Shown piece after piece: positions 53,945-63,814 of a DNA stretch of 64,000 nt. The notes beneath the pieces were generated by a model, which ran no database searches, was not told where the DNA came from, and saw only the letters and a list, made by a program, of their open reading frames with translations. The DNA lies in assembly GCA_018806985.1 (NCBI GenBank), contig JADANN010000202.1:1426001-1490000 (forward strand). The letters are read 5' to 3'. Both the position numbers and the translations under genes were made by a program. Positions within the stretch are counted from its first letter, which is position 1. Each line of letters begins with the position of its first letter. This stretch comes from Angiostrongylus vasorum. Lineage: Eukaryota; Nematoda; Chromadorea; Rhabditida; Metastrongylidae.

Positions 53945-54280
53945 TCAGTAGTAGTGATAGTGATGCCATCCATCGCAATCTCGGCATTGGTCTCGACCGC
54001 TTCTGAGGCGGTGATATTGGTACCAGAAATAGTGGGAATCCCTGCAGTCCAAGTGGGAACGCTCTAGCCTTGCTATCCCTGGATTCCGGGGGTAATTGAG
54101 TCCACCAAAATTAAACGACATCCATAGAGAAGACGCAAAAGTGCTCAAGCGACAGCTGAACCAACGCGCAAAAGAAGTTCGGAGACTATCGTTGATGGTG
54201 AATACGAGGAGGCAAATCGAATTCAAGAATTGCTGAGATCCGTACAGTAGATGAGAACACGAACTGCGTAAAAAAAAGGA
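53945..54280 (+). repeat. SINE S2, diverged
   Basis: S2 body landmarks: GATAGTGATGCCATCCATCG, GGTACCAGAAATAG, AAGTGGGAACGCTCTAGCC, GGAGACTATCGTTGATGG, AGATCCGTACAGTAGATG. Confidence 0.7.
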
Positions 54281-55020
54281 AACTGCCAAAGACAACACCT
54301 ACTGAAAATTTTAATGACCACTATGCATTTGATTAAGCTGTCACTCGACTTGACGAAGAACGTATGCATGAAGAGGAGATTCTTATCCAACAACTAACTT
54401 TATAATGATTTCATTTTATTATCGAATATTTGACAGATTCGCCAGATAGCTCGCATATCCACTTCTTGCGTTCTACGGCATTTCTTCCATTCGATCTCTC
54501 TCAGTTCTCTCGTCTCGCAACCGTGATTCATAGATGTGATCTGTTTCGTGGGTATTTTTGGCTATCGTTTAACGATCTGTCTTTTCCTGTCCTCATTGAC
54601 ATGTTGCATGCTTTCTAAATACAGTTTTCGTTGGAAAACGTGTAAGGCGATTTTCTGTAGTTACCGCCCACTTTCACAGGTTTTTGTGAATCAGAGGAAG
54701 TGTTGGGTTTCAGTGAAATAGAGGAGAAATGCACCCTTTTCTGGCGCAAAAAATCAGCATAAAAACGAGAGGAATAAATAAATAGAGGAAAGGAGACGGG
54801 TGAGCAGCTTTAGGTCGTAGCAAACAAGCAAGCGATCATCTGTAAGATCAGACTTTCACCTTTTTCTTTTTGGTTTCATAGTTTTTCTCAGACATCTGTT
54901 AGGAAAGTCAAATGTGCGGGGGAATTTCGACGGCATTGAAAGTTTGTGCACTCTGCGAACTAATTTTGATAGAAGCGCTAAGTTAGCCGGCAAACATCAA
55001 GGTGGACTCCGCGCTTCGAA
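54281..55020. other. Intergenic, nothing recognised
   Basis: The open frame 54430-54618 has no splice support or known motif. Confidence 0.35.
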
Positions 55021-55024
55021 CTCT

Positions 55025-55280
55025 TTATATGTTTTAACTCTTGTTTACTATCCACTTGATTTTTTTCATGGCAGAATATTATTTGGAATAGAACAACAAG
55101 GATGCTCAGATATGAGCTAAGCTCGGTACCACAGGTGAGCGTCGAACACGCGATAACCTTTTCCGGGGGCTCACGTGTTATCCATTGCCCCAACCGAGGT
55201 CCTAGCTTATGTTCTCTCTCAGTCATGTTTTTTTTCTCGCTCTATCGGTACTTCAACAACCAACCGTCAACAGAAAAAAT
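55025..55280 (-). repeat. SINE S3 subfamily copy
   Basis: Minus strand: tail (GATGCTCAGATATGAGCTAAGC), head (GAGCGTCGAACACGCGATAACC; GTGTTATCCATTGCCCCAACC), then the leader complement with CAACCGTCAAC. Confidence 0.7.
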
Positions 55281-55500
55281 CTGAAGATCGCAAAATGGTG
55301 TTGAACTTAGTCTTCATATGTTATCGTTGTGTCATAAGATTTATAGGCCACACGCTAATGACAACGCAGTTCCCAAATGCAACAAGGCGGCTACGGAGGG
55401 CGACAAGTTAACACTATAAGTAAGTAAGTTCGTCGACCAACTCGATGGAATTACGAATGCGCAAGTCACAGAAATGAAGACTATGGACACTCGGCTCGAA

Positions 55501-55770
55501 TCATCGCGGTTCTGAAGCACGCGAAAACCCCATGATGTTAGTTACATTAGGATTCCATGATCTCGTTGTATGTCCCTTCACTAGTGGAAAACTTAGAAGG
55601 GAATGCTGAGATATATAAGAATGACGATGTAATATATTGAAATCGATTACCTTGAAGCCTTCAAATTGGTGCGGAAGTGTTGAGGTTGTAGAATCTGATA
55701 GATTGGCACCCAAAAAAGCGAAACTGTGTCTATCGGCGACAACAATGAAAAGCGCCACATTGACATACAT
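55501..55770 (-). CDS. Small two-exon gene candidate
   Basis: Exon 55770-55651 starts ATG and encodes MYVNVALFIVVADRHSFAFL (short hydrophobic start) to an AAG|GTAATC donor. A 45-bp intron ends in TATCTCAG. Exon 55605-55501 (HSLLSFPLVKGHTTRSW) runs to TGA. Both exons are phase 0, giving 74 residues; because the intron is 45 bp without a stop, unspliced RNA would also read through. The TTTTTTAG just before the ATG could instead be an acceptor, making this an internal exon. No family recognised. Confidence 0.4.
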   Translation of the reverse strand: MYVNVALFIVVADRHSFAFLGANLSDSTTSTLPHQFEGFKVIDFNILHRHSYISQHSLLSFPLVKGHTTRSWNPNVTNIMGFSRASEPR

Positions 55771-56021
55771 GGTCTAAAAAACTTGTCTGACATCATTAGT
55801 TCCTTGTAGAAAAGCACAATCAATGAATATCTCGTCGATAGGACTTGTAAGTTTTAGACGACGACTCTTTCTTTTGCTCATATTTAGGTTTCCGTGAATA
55901 CATTTAGAACAGAATCAGTATCTCATTTGGCTATAAGCTGTTCCGATTTTTATGTAAAATTTTATGGTTTGATTATACTGGAACAGTGGCATTGTATTCC
56001 ATTTTCAATAATTACAATAGT

Positions 56022-56312
56022 TAAGGACGCGTGTGGCGCCGTGGTCAGAAGCACCCTGCAACACGCACATGGGATCGGTTACCGTGCCCCTGGCCTACCA
56101 AGCCTTCCATCCCTCTAGGGTAGGCAAATTGGTGCTAGACTTATCTGAAAGGATAACAGCACTGGCGCGATACATCGATAGGCCACAGCGAGTCACCGTA
56201 AAGGGCAGATATGCATTCAATCACCTTCAAACGTTGCTTAATGAACTCGAATGCATGGCGCATCTTTCAGAGAGTAATCAACGCCGAGTGCTCTATCTTC
56301 TTTTACAACAAT
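56022..56312 (+). repeat. SINE S1, near-complete
   Basis: GCGTGTGGCGCCGTGGTCAG head, GGGATCGGTTACC B box, CTACCAAGCCTTCCATCCC, ATATGCATTCAATCACC, ends CAACGCCGAGTGCTCTATC. Confidence 0.87.
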
Positions 56313-56930
56313 TAAAACGATATGCATGTGTGAATCAATTTCGTAGCACATGCTTCTGCGGTTTAAATTCCGTCTTGTTACCGGATGAAATAAAAAATAT
56401 TTTTGTGTCATTGAATTCAAACATTTTTGCTTAAAAGACTCTTGACTTACTAACAACACCACTAGTACGTGCGAATGTATTGCAACACATGCCATGGCTG
56501 TGAGCTCATCACAATGAACCATCCATAAAACCTTCTATTCATTCTGTAATGAATTTCAGTGTTGTCGTTTTCATTGTAATACAAACAGAAATATACCATG
56601 CTGATAAAATGCTTAGAAAAAATATCTAGTTTACACAAGTGATCGTAACACGGCTAAAATATAATTAATCGCATAATTATTGAAATTAACCATCCGCACA
56701 GATCGTTTTCAGATGTGTGCAGCGCAAACGCTAAATGTACTCTACAGTGCACATATAATCCTTGGTTCGACGATGAGTCAAGACCGAACCTCCGACCGAC
56801 TGCTCTGGCATCGGCAAACTTGTACCAGACTTAACACACAGGGACACTTAGACAGTAAGCCTAAATTCTCTATATTCTTGTTGAGCGAACGCGCGATGTT
56901 ATTTTATTCTTCATTCATGAACAAGCTGAC

Positions 56931-56970
56931 GTTTTTTTTTCGACGGATTTCGCCTTCCTCAGAGCCTGGA
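56931..56970 (-). ncRNA. Hammerhead-like motif in the PLE tail
   Basis: Minus strand: CCAGGCT, CTGAGGA, GGCG...CGTC helix II, then an expanded A run where GAAAC should be, then GTCAGCTTG. The homopolymer expansion (T9 on plus, 56932-56940) breaks the core. Confidence 0.45.
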
Positions 56971-57217
56971 AAGGTCAAGTTGACAGCAGTCTACCTGTGC
57001 AAACATTTCCGTAAGCAAACAGAGAAAACGCTAAACCAAGATTTCAATCACATTGAACACAGAATAGCTTCTTTGCACACTCACCGCTTTCTATGAGCCT
57101 TCCACTGAGTATGTCGCTTGGAGACCAACCGCAAAGAATTCACATGTAAGCGTAATGTGCCCATTCCATCAGAATAACAGGCCTATACAATGTCCAATAT
57201 CACATAATAAGGCATTC

Positions 57218-57862
57218 TTACCTGCGGTTCATTTTAGGATCTCTGGAATTAATCCAAAACGCCTCGAGAGTTTTGCGCACTTGTGTTCTCAATTCCTGTG
57301 CGAAGATCGTGACCCGTACTTCAAAGTCCTCCCCGCAATGTCTCTGGGTCCTATGCGGGCCTAGTTGGGTATTTGGTTTACGTTTGCCGACTAGGTGTTC
57401 TTTTATGCGGGCACAGAGGGCTCTGCCCTTTTCGCCAATGTATTCGTCTCCGCACGTCTTACAGGAGATCAGATAAACTGTACCCGAACTCACGCAGTTA
57501 CCGTATCTACAATTAGGGAAAATTATGCAATTGTGCGTTGCACAGAGACGGTCAAATAGGCGATTACGAACTAGCTGGTGCCTAAGAGTACTCCGTGGCA
57601 TTTCAACTACGTTAACCGAATTCTCTAGACCCGCTCTTCTTAAGTAGCGTTTTGTAGCTGCACTTACATCATTTGTGATGAAGGGTAGAATAAACGGGAC
57701 CATTTTATCGCTAGAGCTGTCGTTTGGAGGCGTAGGATTTCCTCTATACCTGTCCCGAGCTACAGTTTCGTAGCCATTAGAAATGACTATTTGCCGCGCC
57801 AAGTTCCGGGACTCCTCTCTCTGCTCTCTTCCCGTGCACACGTTGTTTGCTGTTCGAAACAT
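57218..57862 (-). CDS. PLE GIY-YIG endonuclease domain
   Basis: Basic linker, Cys-containing segment (CATHNCIIFPNCRYGNC), then GTVYLISCKTCGDEYIGEKG (GIY-YIG core with both Tyr), the Arg-bearing helix LCARIKEHLVGK, and the C-terminal FWINSRDPK. The nuclease nicks DNA to prime reverse transcription. It continues the reverse transcriptase after a frameshift. Confidence 0.88.
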   Translation of the reverse strand: MFRTANNVCTGREQREESRNLARQIVISNGYETVARDRYRGNPTPPNDSSSDKMVPFILPFITNDVSAATKRYLRRAGLENSVNVVEMPRSTLRHQLVRNRLFDRLCATHNCIIFPNCRYGNCVSSGTVYLISCKTCGDEYIGEKGRALCARIKEHLVGKRKPNTQLGPHRTQRHCGEDFEVRVTIFAQELRTQVRKTLEAFWINSRDPKMNRR

Positions 57863-58514
57863 GTTTCTTACGAGCGCCCTTTTCGTGTGAGAGGGGGTGA
57901 GAGGAGAGGTAATGAACCAAGGTGTTTTTACTATTTGGCTTTCGGCACCACTTTATAATATAACCATTTTCTGACAGGCTAATTTGGACGTTCAGGAATG
58001 GAATCCAGTTTTCTTTCGGTTTCTCTAGGGTGAACTTGATATACTCTGACTGCTCATTCAACAACTCGAAACATTTGTCCATTTCCTCTTGTGTTGAGCA
58101 AAGGACAAAACAGTCATCTATATATCTACAGTAGAGTAGCGGCCCGAGATCGGTCACCGGTGCTTCCACCTTAGACATAAACGCAATGGCAAGACTTGGT
58201 GCCAGTCGTTGTCCCATTGCCAACCTTCTTATTTGAGCGTAGTACTTTCCGGACCACCTGAAAATTGAGCAGCTCAAGCATTCTTTTAAGAGTGCCATCA
58301 ACTGCTCTATCTTGAAGCCATACATATTTATTTCTCCTTCGTGTCGCATCAGGAGTTCGAATATGGCTTGCATTGCGGAGTCATTCGACACGTTTGTATA
58401 AAGAGCGGTCACGTCGAAGGACTCCATCACGTACGCGCTGTTGGGCTGCGCAGTACGTAGACGATCCAGAAAGATCTGGGTATTCGTAAGATGGGCTGGA
58501 ATGTGTTTCAACAA
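57777..58514 (-). CDS. PLE reverse transcriptase (5'-truncated)
   Basis: Motif A ESFDVTALYTNV (catalytic Asp), motif B GQRLAPSLAIAFMS, motif C YIDDCFVL (YIDD, the other two catalytic Asp), then WIPFLNVQISL. Penelope-type enzymes are related to telomerase reverse transcriptase. The N-terminal part is missing. The ORF overlaps the nuclease ORF by ~85 bp in another frame, so a single shift near 57777-57862 separates the domains of what was one polyprotein. Confidence 0.9.
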   Translation of the reverse strand: MLKHIPAHLTNTQIFLDRLRTAQPNSAYVMESFDVTALYTNVSNDSAMQAIFELLMRHEGEINMYGFKIEQLMALLKECLSCSIFRWSGKYYAQIRRLAMGQRLAPSLAIAFMSKVEAPVTDLGPLLYCRYIDDCFVLCSTQEEMDKCFELLNEQSEYIKFTLEKPKENWIPFLNVQISLSENGYIIKWCRKPNSKNTLVHYLSSHPLSHEKGARKKHVSNSKQRVHGKRAERGVPELGAANSHF

Positions 58515-58560
58515 CTGGGTTAATATTAGGGTTAAAAACCACGTTATTCTATCCGTTCGC

Positions 58561-58870
58561 CCGTCTCAACAAGAATATAAAGAATTACTTGATCAATGGC
58601 GAGGTTAATAGAAAGTCGGTCTGTGGGGAGTAAATTTAAAGTTGGATGAAGTACTCCTAGTGCGCGTAGGACACAGGGACATGACGGAGAAGTTCATGGT
58701 AATCTAAAACTTTAGCGCATTAAACCTGGAGGCATTTTGAAGAAATTCCAAAAAATACAAAAAATGAACCGCTGGAGGGAATTCCTTGTTATCAACGTTA
58801 TCAAGCGTGATATCAGACAGTATTTAAGACTGATATTTTGATGTGAGAGATGCACATTATTCATGACTAT
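58561..58870 (+). pseudogene. PLE nuclease remnant and terminus, plus strand
   Basis: The terminus (TGATCAATGGCGAGGTTAATAGAAAGTCGG) is followed by degraded nuclease C-terminal codons (ACTCCTAGTGCGCGTAGGAC; CAGTATTTAAGACTGATATT). Faces the minus-strand PLE. Confidence 0.65.
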
Positions 58871-59156
58871 ACGTTTTTTACGCTGACACGAACGTTTTTT
58901 GTACCTCCTGTTTAGATGTTATTTCTGTCGACCACTTTTTGAAAACGTGTGATAGTGAACCTGTAAACCTTTTAGAACCAGACGACACCACAAATTCGAC
59001 CGTACGTCCTTCGCGGAACTTTTCTAACCAAATCTGAAAATTTTCTCGACTGGAAGTTTTGTAGACTACTGTAGCAGGAAATATATGAATTTAGATTATG
59101 TGTAATAATACCAATGGTCTTAATAAGCCATTTCACCACATTTACACTTCATTCCC

Positions 59157-60376
59157 TTACATTGAAATTGTCGAGGCATTCTTTGACCAAAGGAAGAAAG
59201 GCAAGACTGACAGAACGGCTTTCATTGATAGCCATATTATGCTGAAAAAAGGCTGGACTGTATTACACCATGAGTAGTTTAATTTTAGACAGAAAAACCG
59301 CTTTTCATCTACAATAGAAGAATGGTTGGTGTAGTACGTTTCACATTTGGCTTTACAGAAAGGCAAAACAATATCATTTCTGCAAATAACTTCAGATTCA
59401 CGATAGAACAATCTCTATCTATGGAAATGTTAGGTGTTAGAGTTTGTGTAACGACTTTCTACAGATTTGCAGGTAGAACTATTCCCCCTATCTCAGATCT
59501 TGGAATCCCAACAAACATCGATCATTTCGCTGTGTTTTTGTTATTGGGATTTCGACGATACCAATCCAACATGTATTTTTTTACAGACGTTTTTTTAAGC
59601 AGTGGTGCAGAGTTTACGCTCGCATCGTCAAACGTGAGCTTCCAAAAAGCAGGAGGCATTGTGGAACGCATAACGTTTGGGACCTGGTTACCACAAGTTG
59701 GAAGTTTCGTCTCATACTTGGCTTAATTAACTAATTCGCATCCGGGATCTCATAAACGCCACTATTCACACTATTTACACACAATATGCAATCTTTATAA
59801 CCGTAACAGTATGGAATCGTTGGATATGACAAACACAAAATTGACACAAAAATACACTTTAAATTCCCTACAAAACCATGAGAGAAGCTGATGGGACCGC
59901 GGTTACACGCGAGAAGCATCAGCTTTTGACTAGTAACTGATACTTCTTCTTATGTATACATGCATATGTAAATAATGCACATGCATATATACATAAATAC
60001 ATATGCATTATTAGTGTAAACATGTGACGTACTTCTTGCTGGTCCTCTTGCGCGCGAGAGTAGGACGCCATCTAGTCTCTTGTACTCATCAACAATTTTC
60101 GTTAGTTGTAGCTCAGCCGATTGTTGCCTTGACAAGATGGCACACAAGGACTTCTAAAGTATTCTTCAAAAAAGTCAAATAATATGAAAAAGGAAACCTA
60201 TAGCGAATCTCGCCTTGCAAAACGACTGCTTGCTTCATCTGCTGCTGTCCCCAGGATGATTCATGGTTATCGTACGGATTCAGTGTATATGTGATAATAT
60301 ATATCAACAGAACGATAGATTCAAAGGGCAAGGATTTTTCTATAGATCTCTTAATTACCCAACTCTTAAAGTACAC
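59157..60376 (-). CDS. Possible multi-exon gene, unrecognised
   Basis: Candidate exons: 60376-60198 (NPYDNHESSWGQQQMKQAVV, donor TAG|GTTTCC); 60153-60033 (after ACTTTAG; RQQSAELQLTKIVDEYKRLD, donor A|GTACGT); ~59724-59540 (PAFWKLTFDDASVNSAPLLK); and ~59390-59290 (Cys-rich, CRNDIVLPFCKAKCETYY). Amino-acid use looks coding, but splice phases between the first two do not match, and a plus-strand ORF of 134 codons overlaps (59322-59726). Confidence 0.35.
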
Positions 60377-60727
60377 TAATATTCAAAAAAATTTTGGATT
60401 GTTATCGAAGTACTGGCATCTACAATGTGCAGCATCACTTTTGAGAAGGAGTTCGTTATTTATTAATTCTCAGTAGCTATGATGACTTGTGGGTACTATA
60501 TGGAATGAAATGATATGAGAGATACCAGGCAAACATCGTAATACTCCTTTCAGAACCTACCCAACTTCATTAAATGCTAACAGCAGTACGTTTGTTTAGA
60601 AGACAACTTTTTTTCTTCGCATATAAAAAACTGTGTGCAGACCAAAGACATGTCACAGCGTGTAGAGCATGAAGCGTACAAAGGATAAGAGAAACGCTGA
60701 AATTTTTTCCAGAATGTGGGCAAAAAA

Positions 60728-61075
60728 CAGATTTACGAGATGTAAATCATTATACCTCCTAACGGTTTACCGCCTCGTCGTGGCTGGGAGGTGTACCTGG
60801 GCGTCGCAGGGCCTCCCAAGCTGAGAAGGAGTCCGGCGTTTGCATCAGGAAACCCAGCTAAGGGTAAACCAATACGGAGATCCACCGCCGTCCTAGTATC
60901 AAAGTTGCATGATGGCAAATCTCCCTCTGATCCACAAGGGCTGCGACTGCCTGTGGTGGTAAAGACCTGAGGCAGACTTTGGCCAGGCTGACCTCTGGAT
61001 TCCAGGGAACCACAATGGCTTAACCTGCAAATCTCGGGAAAACGGAGATTATGCTGAGGCACAGTGAGGACGGGC
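60728..61075 (-). repeat. Dispersed repeat R4, copy 2
   Basis: Same element as 11369-11755, minus strand: TAACGGTTTACCGCCTCGTC, AGCTGAGAAGGAGTCC, CCACAAGGGCTGCGACTGCC, GGCCAGGCTGACCTC, CACAATGGCTTAACC. Confidence 0.8.
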
Positions 61076-61503
61076 CGTTCAAGTGTTAAATGTCATATCA
61101 CTATAAAATGGGGGCGGAGATAAGCAAAAACTGTCGGAGTGGTTGGTGTGACATCCATAGGTGTCACAGTGAGCACATGGAGAAAAGAAAACTCCCCACT
61201 CTCCAACAAAACCGAAATTAGACGTCGTCGCGAGAGTGTTAACAAAAGCGTCGAGAGCTTGCAGCGAACTGACCAGGAGACAAATACATTGGAAAATGTT
61301 CCATCTCTACCTTGGGTCTTACAGAGAAAAGCAAGAGGTTCTTCTTGTCTCCCGAGTAAACAGACTCTACAACGCGATCAGAACGAATAACGGAAGTAGG
61401 ACGAGAGTAGAAATCCACTGTTGGTTTCTTGAGCGAATCAATGATTATAAATGGAACAGGTGGTGTATTTTCGGGATACTTATCTAACTAAAGCTTCAGG
61501 TGC

Positions 61504-61869
61504 ATGATTACAAAAGTAGTGAGATCCTTATTGGGCATCATAGAGAATACAGAATCATTGAATAAAAAAACATCAGGTTGCCCGGAAATTAGCGTCGAAT
61601 TTCAACTTGTTTTCCTAACATTTATTGGAATCTGCGCATTCCTGCCAACGAGCACAAAAAAATTGTCATTCCATTCATACAACTGGTTGAAATTCTGGCC
61701 GTTTGAAAACGATGAAGTCATTGAAGGCAACTTCAGACATCATCGACTCGGATCATCGGCTCTGAGGAAGAGGAAGATGGCGAAAAGTTATCCGAATGAA
61801 GTTTATTTTATCAATTCGTGTTGGCTTCTCAATGAAAGAGTACATATCGATTGGGCGTACCGAGATTAA
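61504..61869 (+). CDS. Unrecognised 121-codon open frame
   Basis: Opens with ATG; has a hydrophobic stretch (FQLVFLTFIGICAFL), then WPFENDEVIEGNFRHHRLGS and a basic segment (RKRKM). No splice sites were assigned. Further frames follow to 62220. Could be coding; no known family. Confidence 0.3.
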   Translation: MITKVVRSLLGIIENTESLNKKTSGCPEISVEFQLVFLTFIGICAFLPTSTKKLSFHSYNWLKFWPFENDEVIEGNFRHHRLGSSALRKRKMAKSYPNEVYFINSCWLLNERVHIDWAYRD

Positions 61870-62329
61870 AGGAAAGTCGGGTTTTGAAGTATTGTTACGC
61901 TCCGGAACAGTTGAGAAGTTTACGTCAAGTTCCTTTGCAAGTTTTCATAGAGTTGTTAGAGATACATCATCGGCGTAGCCATTAATTCACTGTCGTCGAT
62001 ATGCGAATGACGTCCGCGACCACTCACATTTCCAAAGGCGAATACGGAAAGACGAAATTTTCGTCGCACCGTACATCCGTCAGGACCTTCGCGGACCCAT
62101 ACCCCACTAATGTTTCTAGTCATTTGCACTCGTGCATTCAAGTTTCAATTCGTGGAAGTGGAGTTATCGAAATTGCCGCTTCGAGAACTGGAATTCTAAC
62201 CCTTATTACTTGACCAAAACGCAATTTCTGTTACATTCCATTTTTACGGAACAAAAAAAATGCATAAAGTAACCTTTGCAGTGGCATATAACAGCATAGA
62301 ATAAAAGTGATACCCAAAAAAAACTTTTT

Positions 62330-62770
62330 GCTAAAAGAACCACAGTGATGCTGTGATATCTGTAACTCTCGGAACTTCAGGTCAGCTTCGAATCTACAGT
62401 TACCCTTCCAGAGGGCTCACGTGTTAGCCGAGGCCTTCCTCTGTCCTTCTCTCAGCCAGTTTTTTTACCCCAACAGTACAATGGTTAGCAATCATCCGTC
62501 AACGGTAATGATCTGGCGAACACAAATCGGTATCGAGTCCAGTTAAGCTGAAGTTGCAGTATAAATCACAGCGTAGTGCACTTTTTATTTACTGCCTGTC
62601 CTTTTCTTATGGCTGGGTATGATGTGAAAAATAACCACAATGGTGTTGAGATGTTTGCAAAAGTAATAAGTGCTAATAACAAAATTCGATCCACACCGCC
62701 GATCCCTGCGATCTAAAGTTTTGCAAAATCTCAGCATCACTATTGTTGTATTTCACATAATGACTGCAGT
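62330..62770. repeat. SINE S3 subfamily, partial inverted pair
   Basis: 62330-62660 is S3 minus (head GCTTCGAATCTACAGTTACC, leader, then another tail segment ending GGTGTTGAGATGTTTGC). 62690-62770 is an S3 plus tail (GTTTTGCAAAATCTCAGCATC). Confidence 0.65.
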
Positions 62771-62851
62771 AACATTTTTTGTCAAAGGTCGTTAATATGG
62801 GATGTCCAGAACTCTAACCAGGAAATGTGGGTGCAAGGATTGATGGGAAAG

Positions 62852-63214
62852 TTAGATCGTTAACAGAAATGACGACACATAAGAACAAAATGAAGTGGAC
62901 TGATCTGATGTCATAATTAAACTTTGTAGAGAAACAGCTTCCGTATCTTCTTTTCTTAATTCAAACAAATTGTCTTCACATCTCTTGGTGGTTCTGGCGC
63001 TCCTTTCATTTGCGGCTTGTTTCACATCTATCAGCCACGATAACTTTCGTATTTGAACCTTGGGGGCTTTATACTTCAATATCATTGAATTCTGGTAGAT
63101 TGTATTCCCGAAATACCAGGACAGCTCTAGTAGAGATTTCAAGATCCTTACCACACAGGATTTCCCCGTTTCTATTACTGGGATGGAGGTCTTCTCGGGT
63201 AAAGCTATTGCCAA
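62852..63214 (-). CDS. Unrecognised 120-codon open frame
   Basis: Starts MAIALPEKTSIPVIETGKSC and contains a basic/polar middle (KQAANERSARTTKRCEDNLF). A GTG|GTAAGG donor inside at ~63149 suggests a spliced alternative. No motif recognised. Confidence 0.3.
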   Translation of the reverse strand: MAIALPEKTSIPVIETGKSCVVRILKSLLELSWYFGNTIYQNSMILKYKAPKVQIRKLSWLIDVKQAANERSARTTKRCEDNLFELRKEDTEAVSLQSLIMTSDQSTSFCSYVSSFLLTI

Positions 63215-63342
63215 TTTAAGGATATCGGAGGGATGAGAGAGTCCGTTGGCCAGGTGACGGTTTTAACCAGAGTGTATGAATGCACAGCATTTGCAACCAT
63301 TGTGCATCCCGCTGCCGTCTTCACCTTATTTCTTTTTACAAA

Positions 63343-63628
63343 TAAATGAAGGATAAAGCTCTCGGCGTTGATCAATCCCTGAGGGACGCGCCATGCATTC
63401 GACTTCACTAAGTATCGTTGGGGGGTGATTGAATGCATATCTGGCCTTCGCAATGACTCGCGGTAGCCTACCGATGTATCGAGCCAGCGCTACTATCCTC
63501 CCAGACAAGTCTGGTACAAATTTCCCGACCCCGGAGAGAGGGAAGGCCTGGTAGGCCAAGGGCGCGGTGACCAATCTCATGTGTGTGTTGCAGAGCGCGT
63601 CCGATCAATGCGCCACACGCGCCCTACA
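63343..63628 (-). repeat. SINE S1, near-complete
   Basis: Minus strand: GGATAAAGCTCTCGGCGTTG to ATGCGCCACACGCGCCC, with GACAAGTCTGGTACAAATTT and GAGGGAAGGCCTGGTAGGCC between. Confidence 0.88.
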
Positions 63629-63814
63629 AATACAAATCTTTACAAATACAACGGTAAAATTTTGATTCATTTATGACACATCAATGTCAAGTATCCAATA
63701 ATATAACTGCAATTCGCACGAGACCTATAATCTCGTGCTGCGTTCAAAAAAAGATGCCACCACTCAAGCTAAATGTGACGAATGGCTCATTTGAAACTTA
63801 CTTGATACTTAAAT

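Larger units (their letters stand above)
56868..58560 (-). mobile_element. Best-preserved Penelope-like element copy
   Basis: Minus strand, from a truncated 5' side near 58520 to the tail at 56868: reverse transcriptase, nuclease, 3' tail with a hammerhead-like motif (56931-56970) and terminus. At the 5' side the sequence switches into an inverted terminus (CTCAACAAGAATATAAAGAA at 58565), again a fold-back. The coding is in two frames, so the copy is inactive. Confidence 0.9.
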
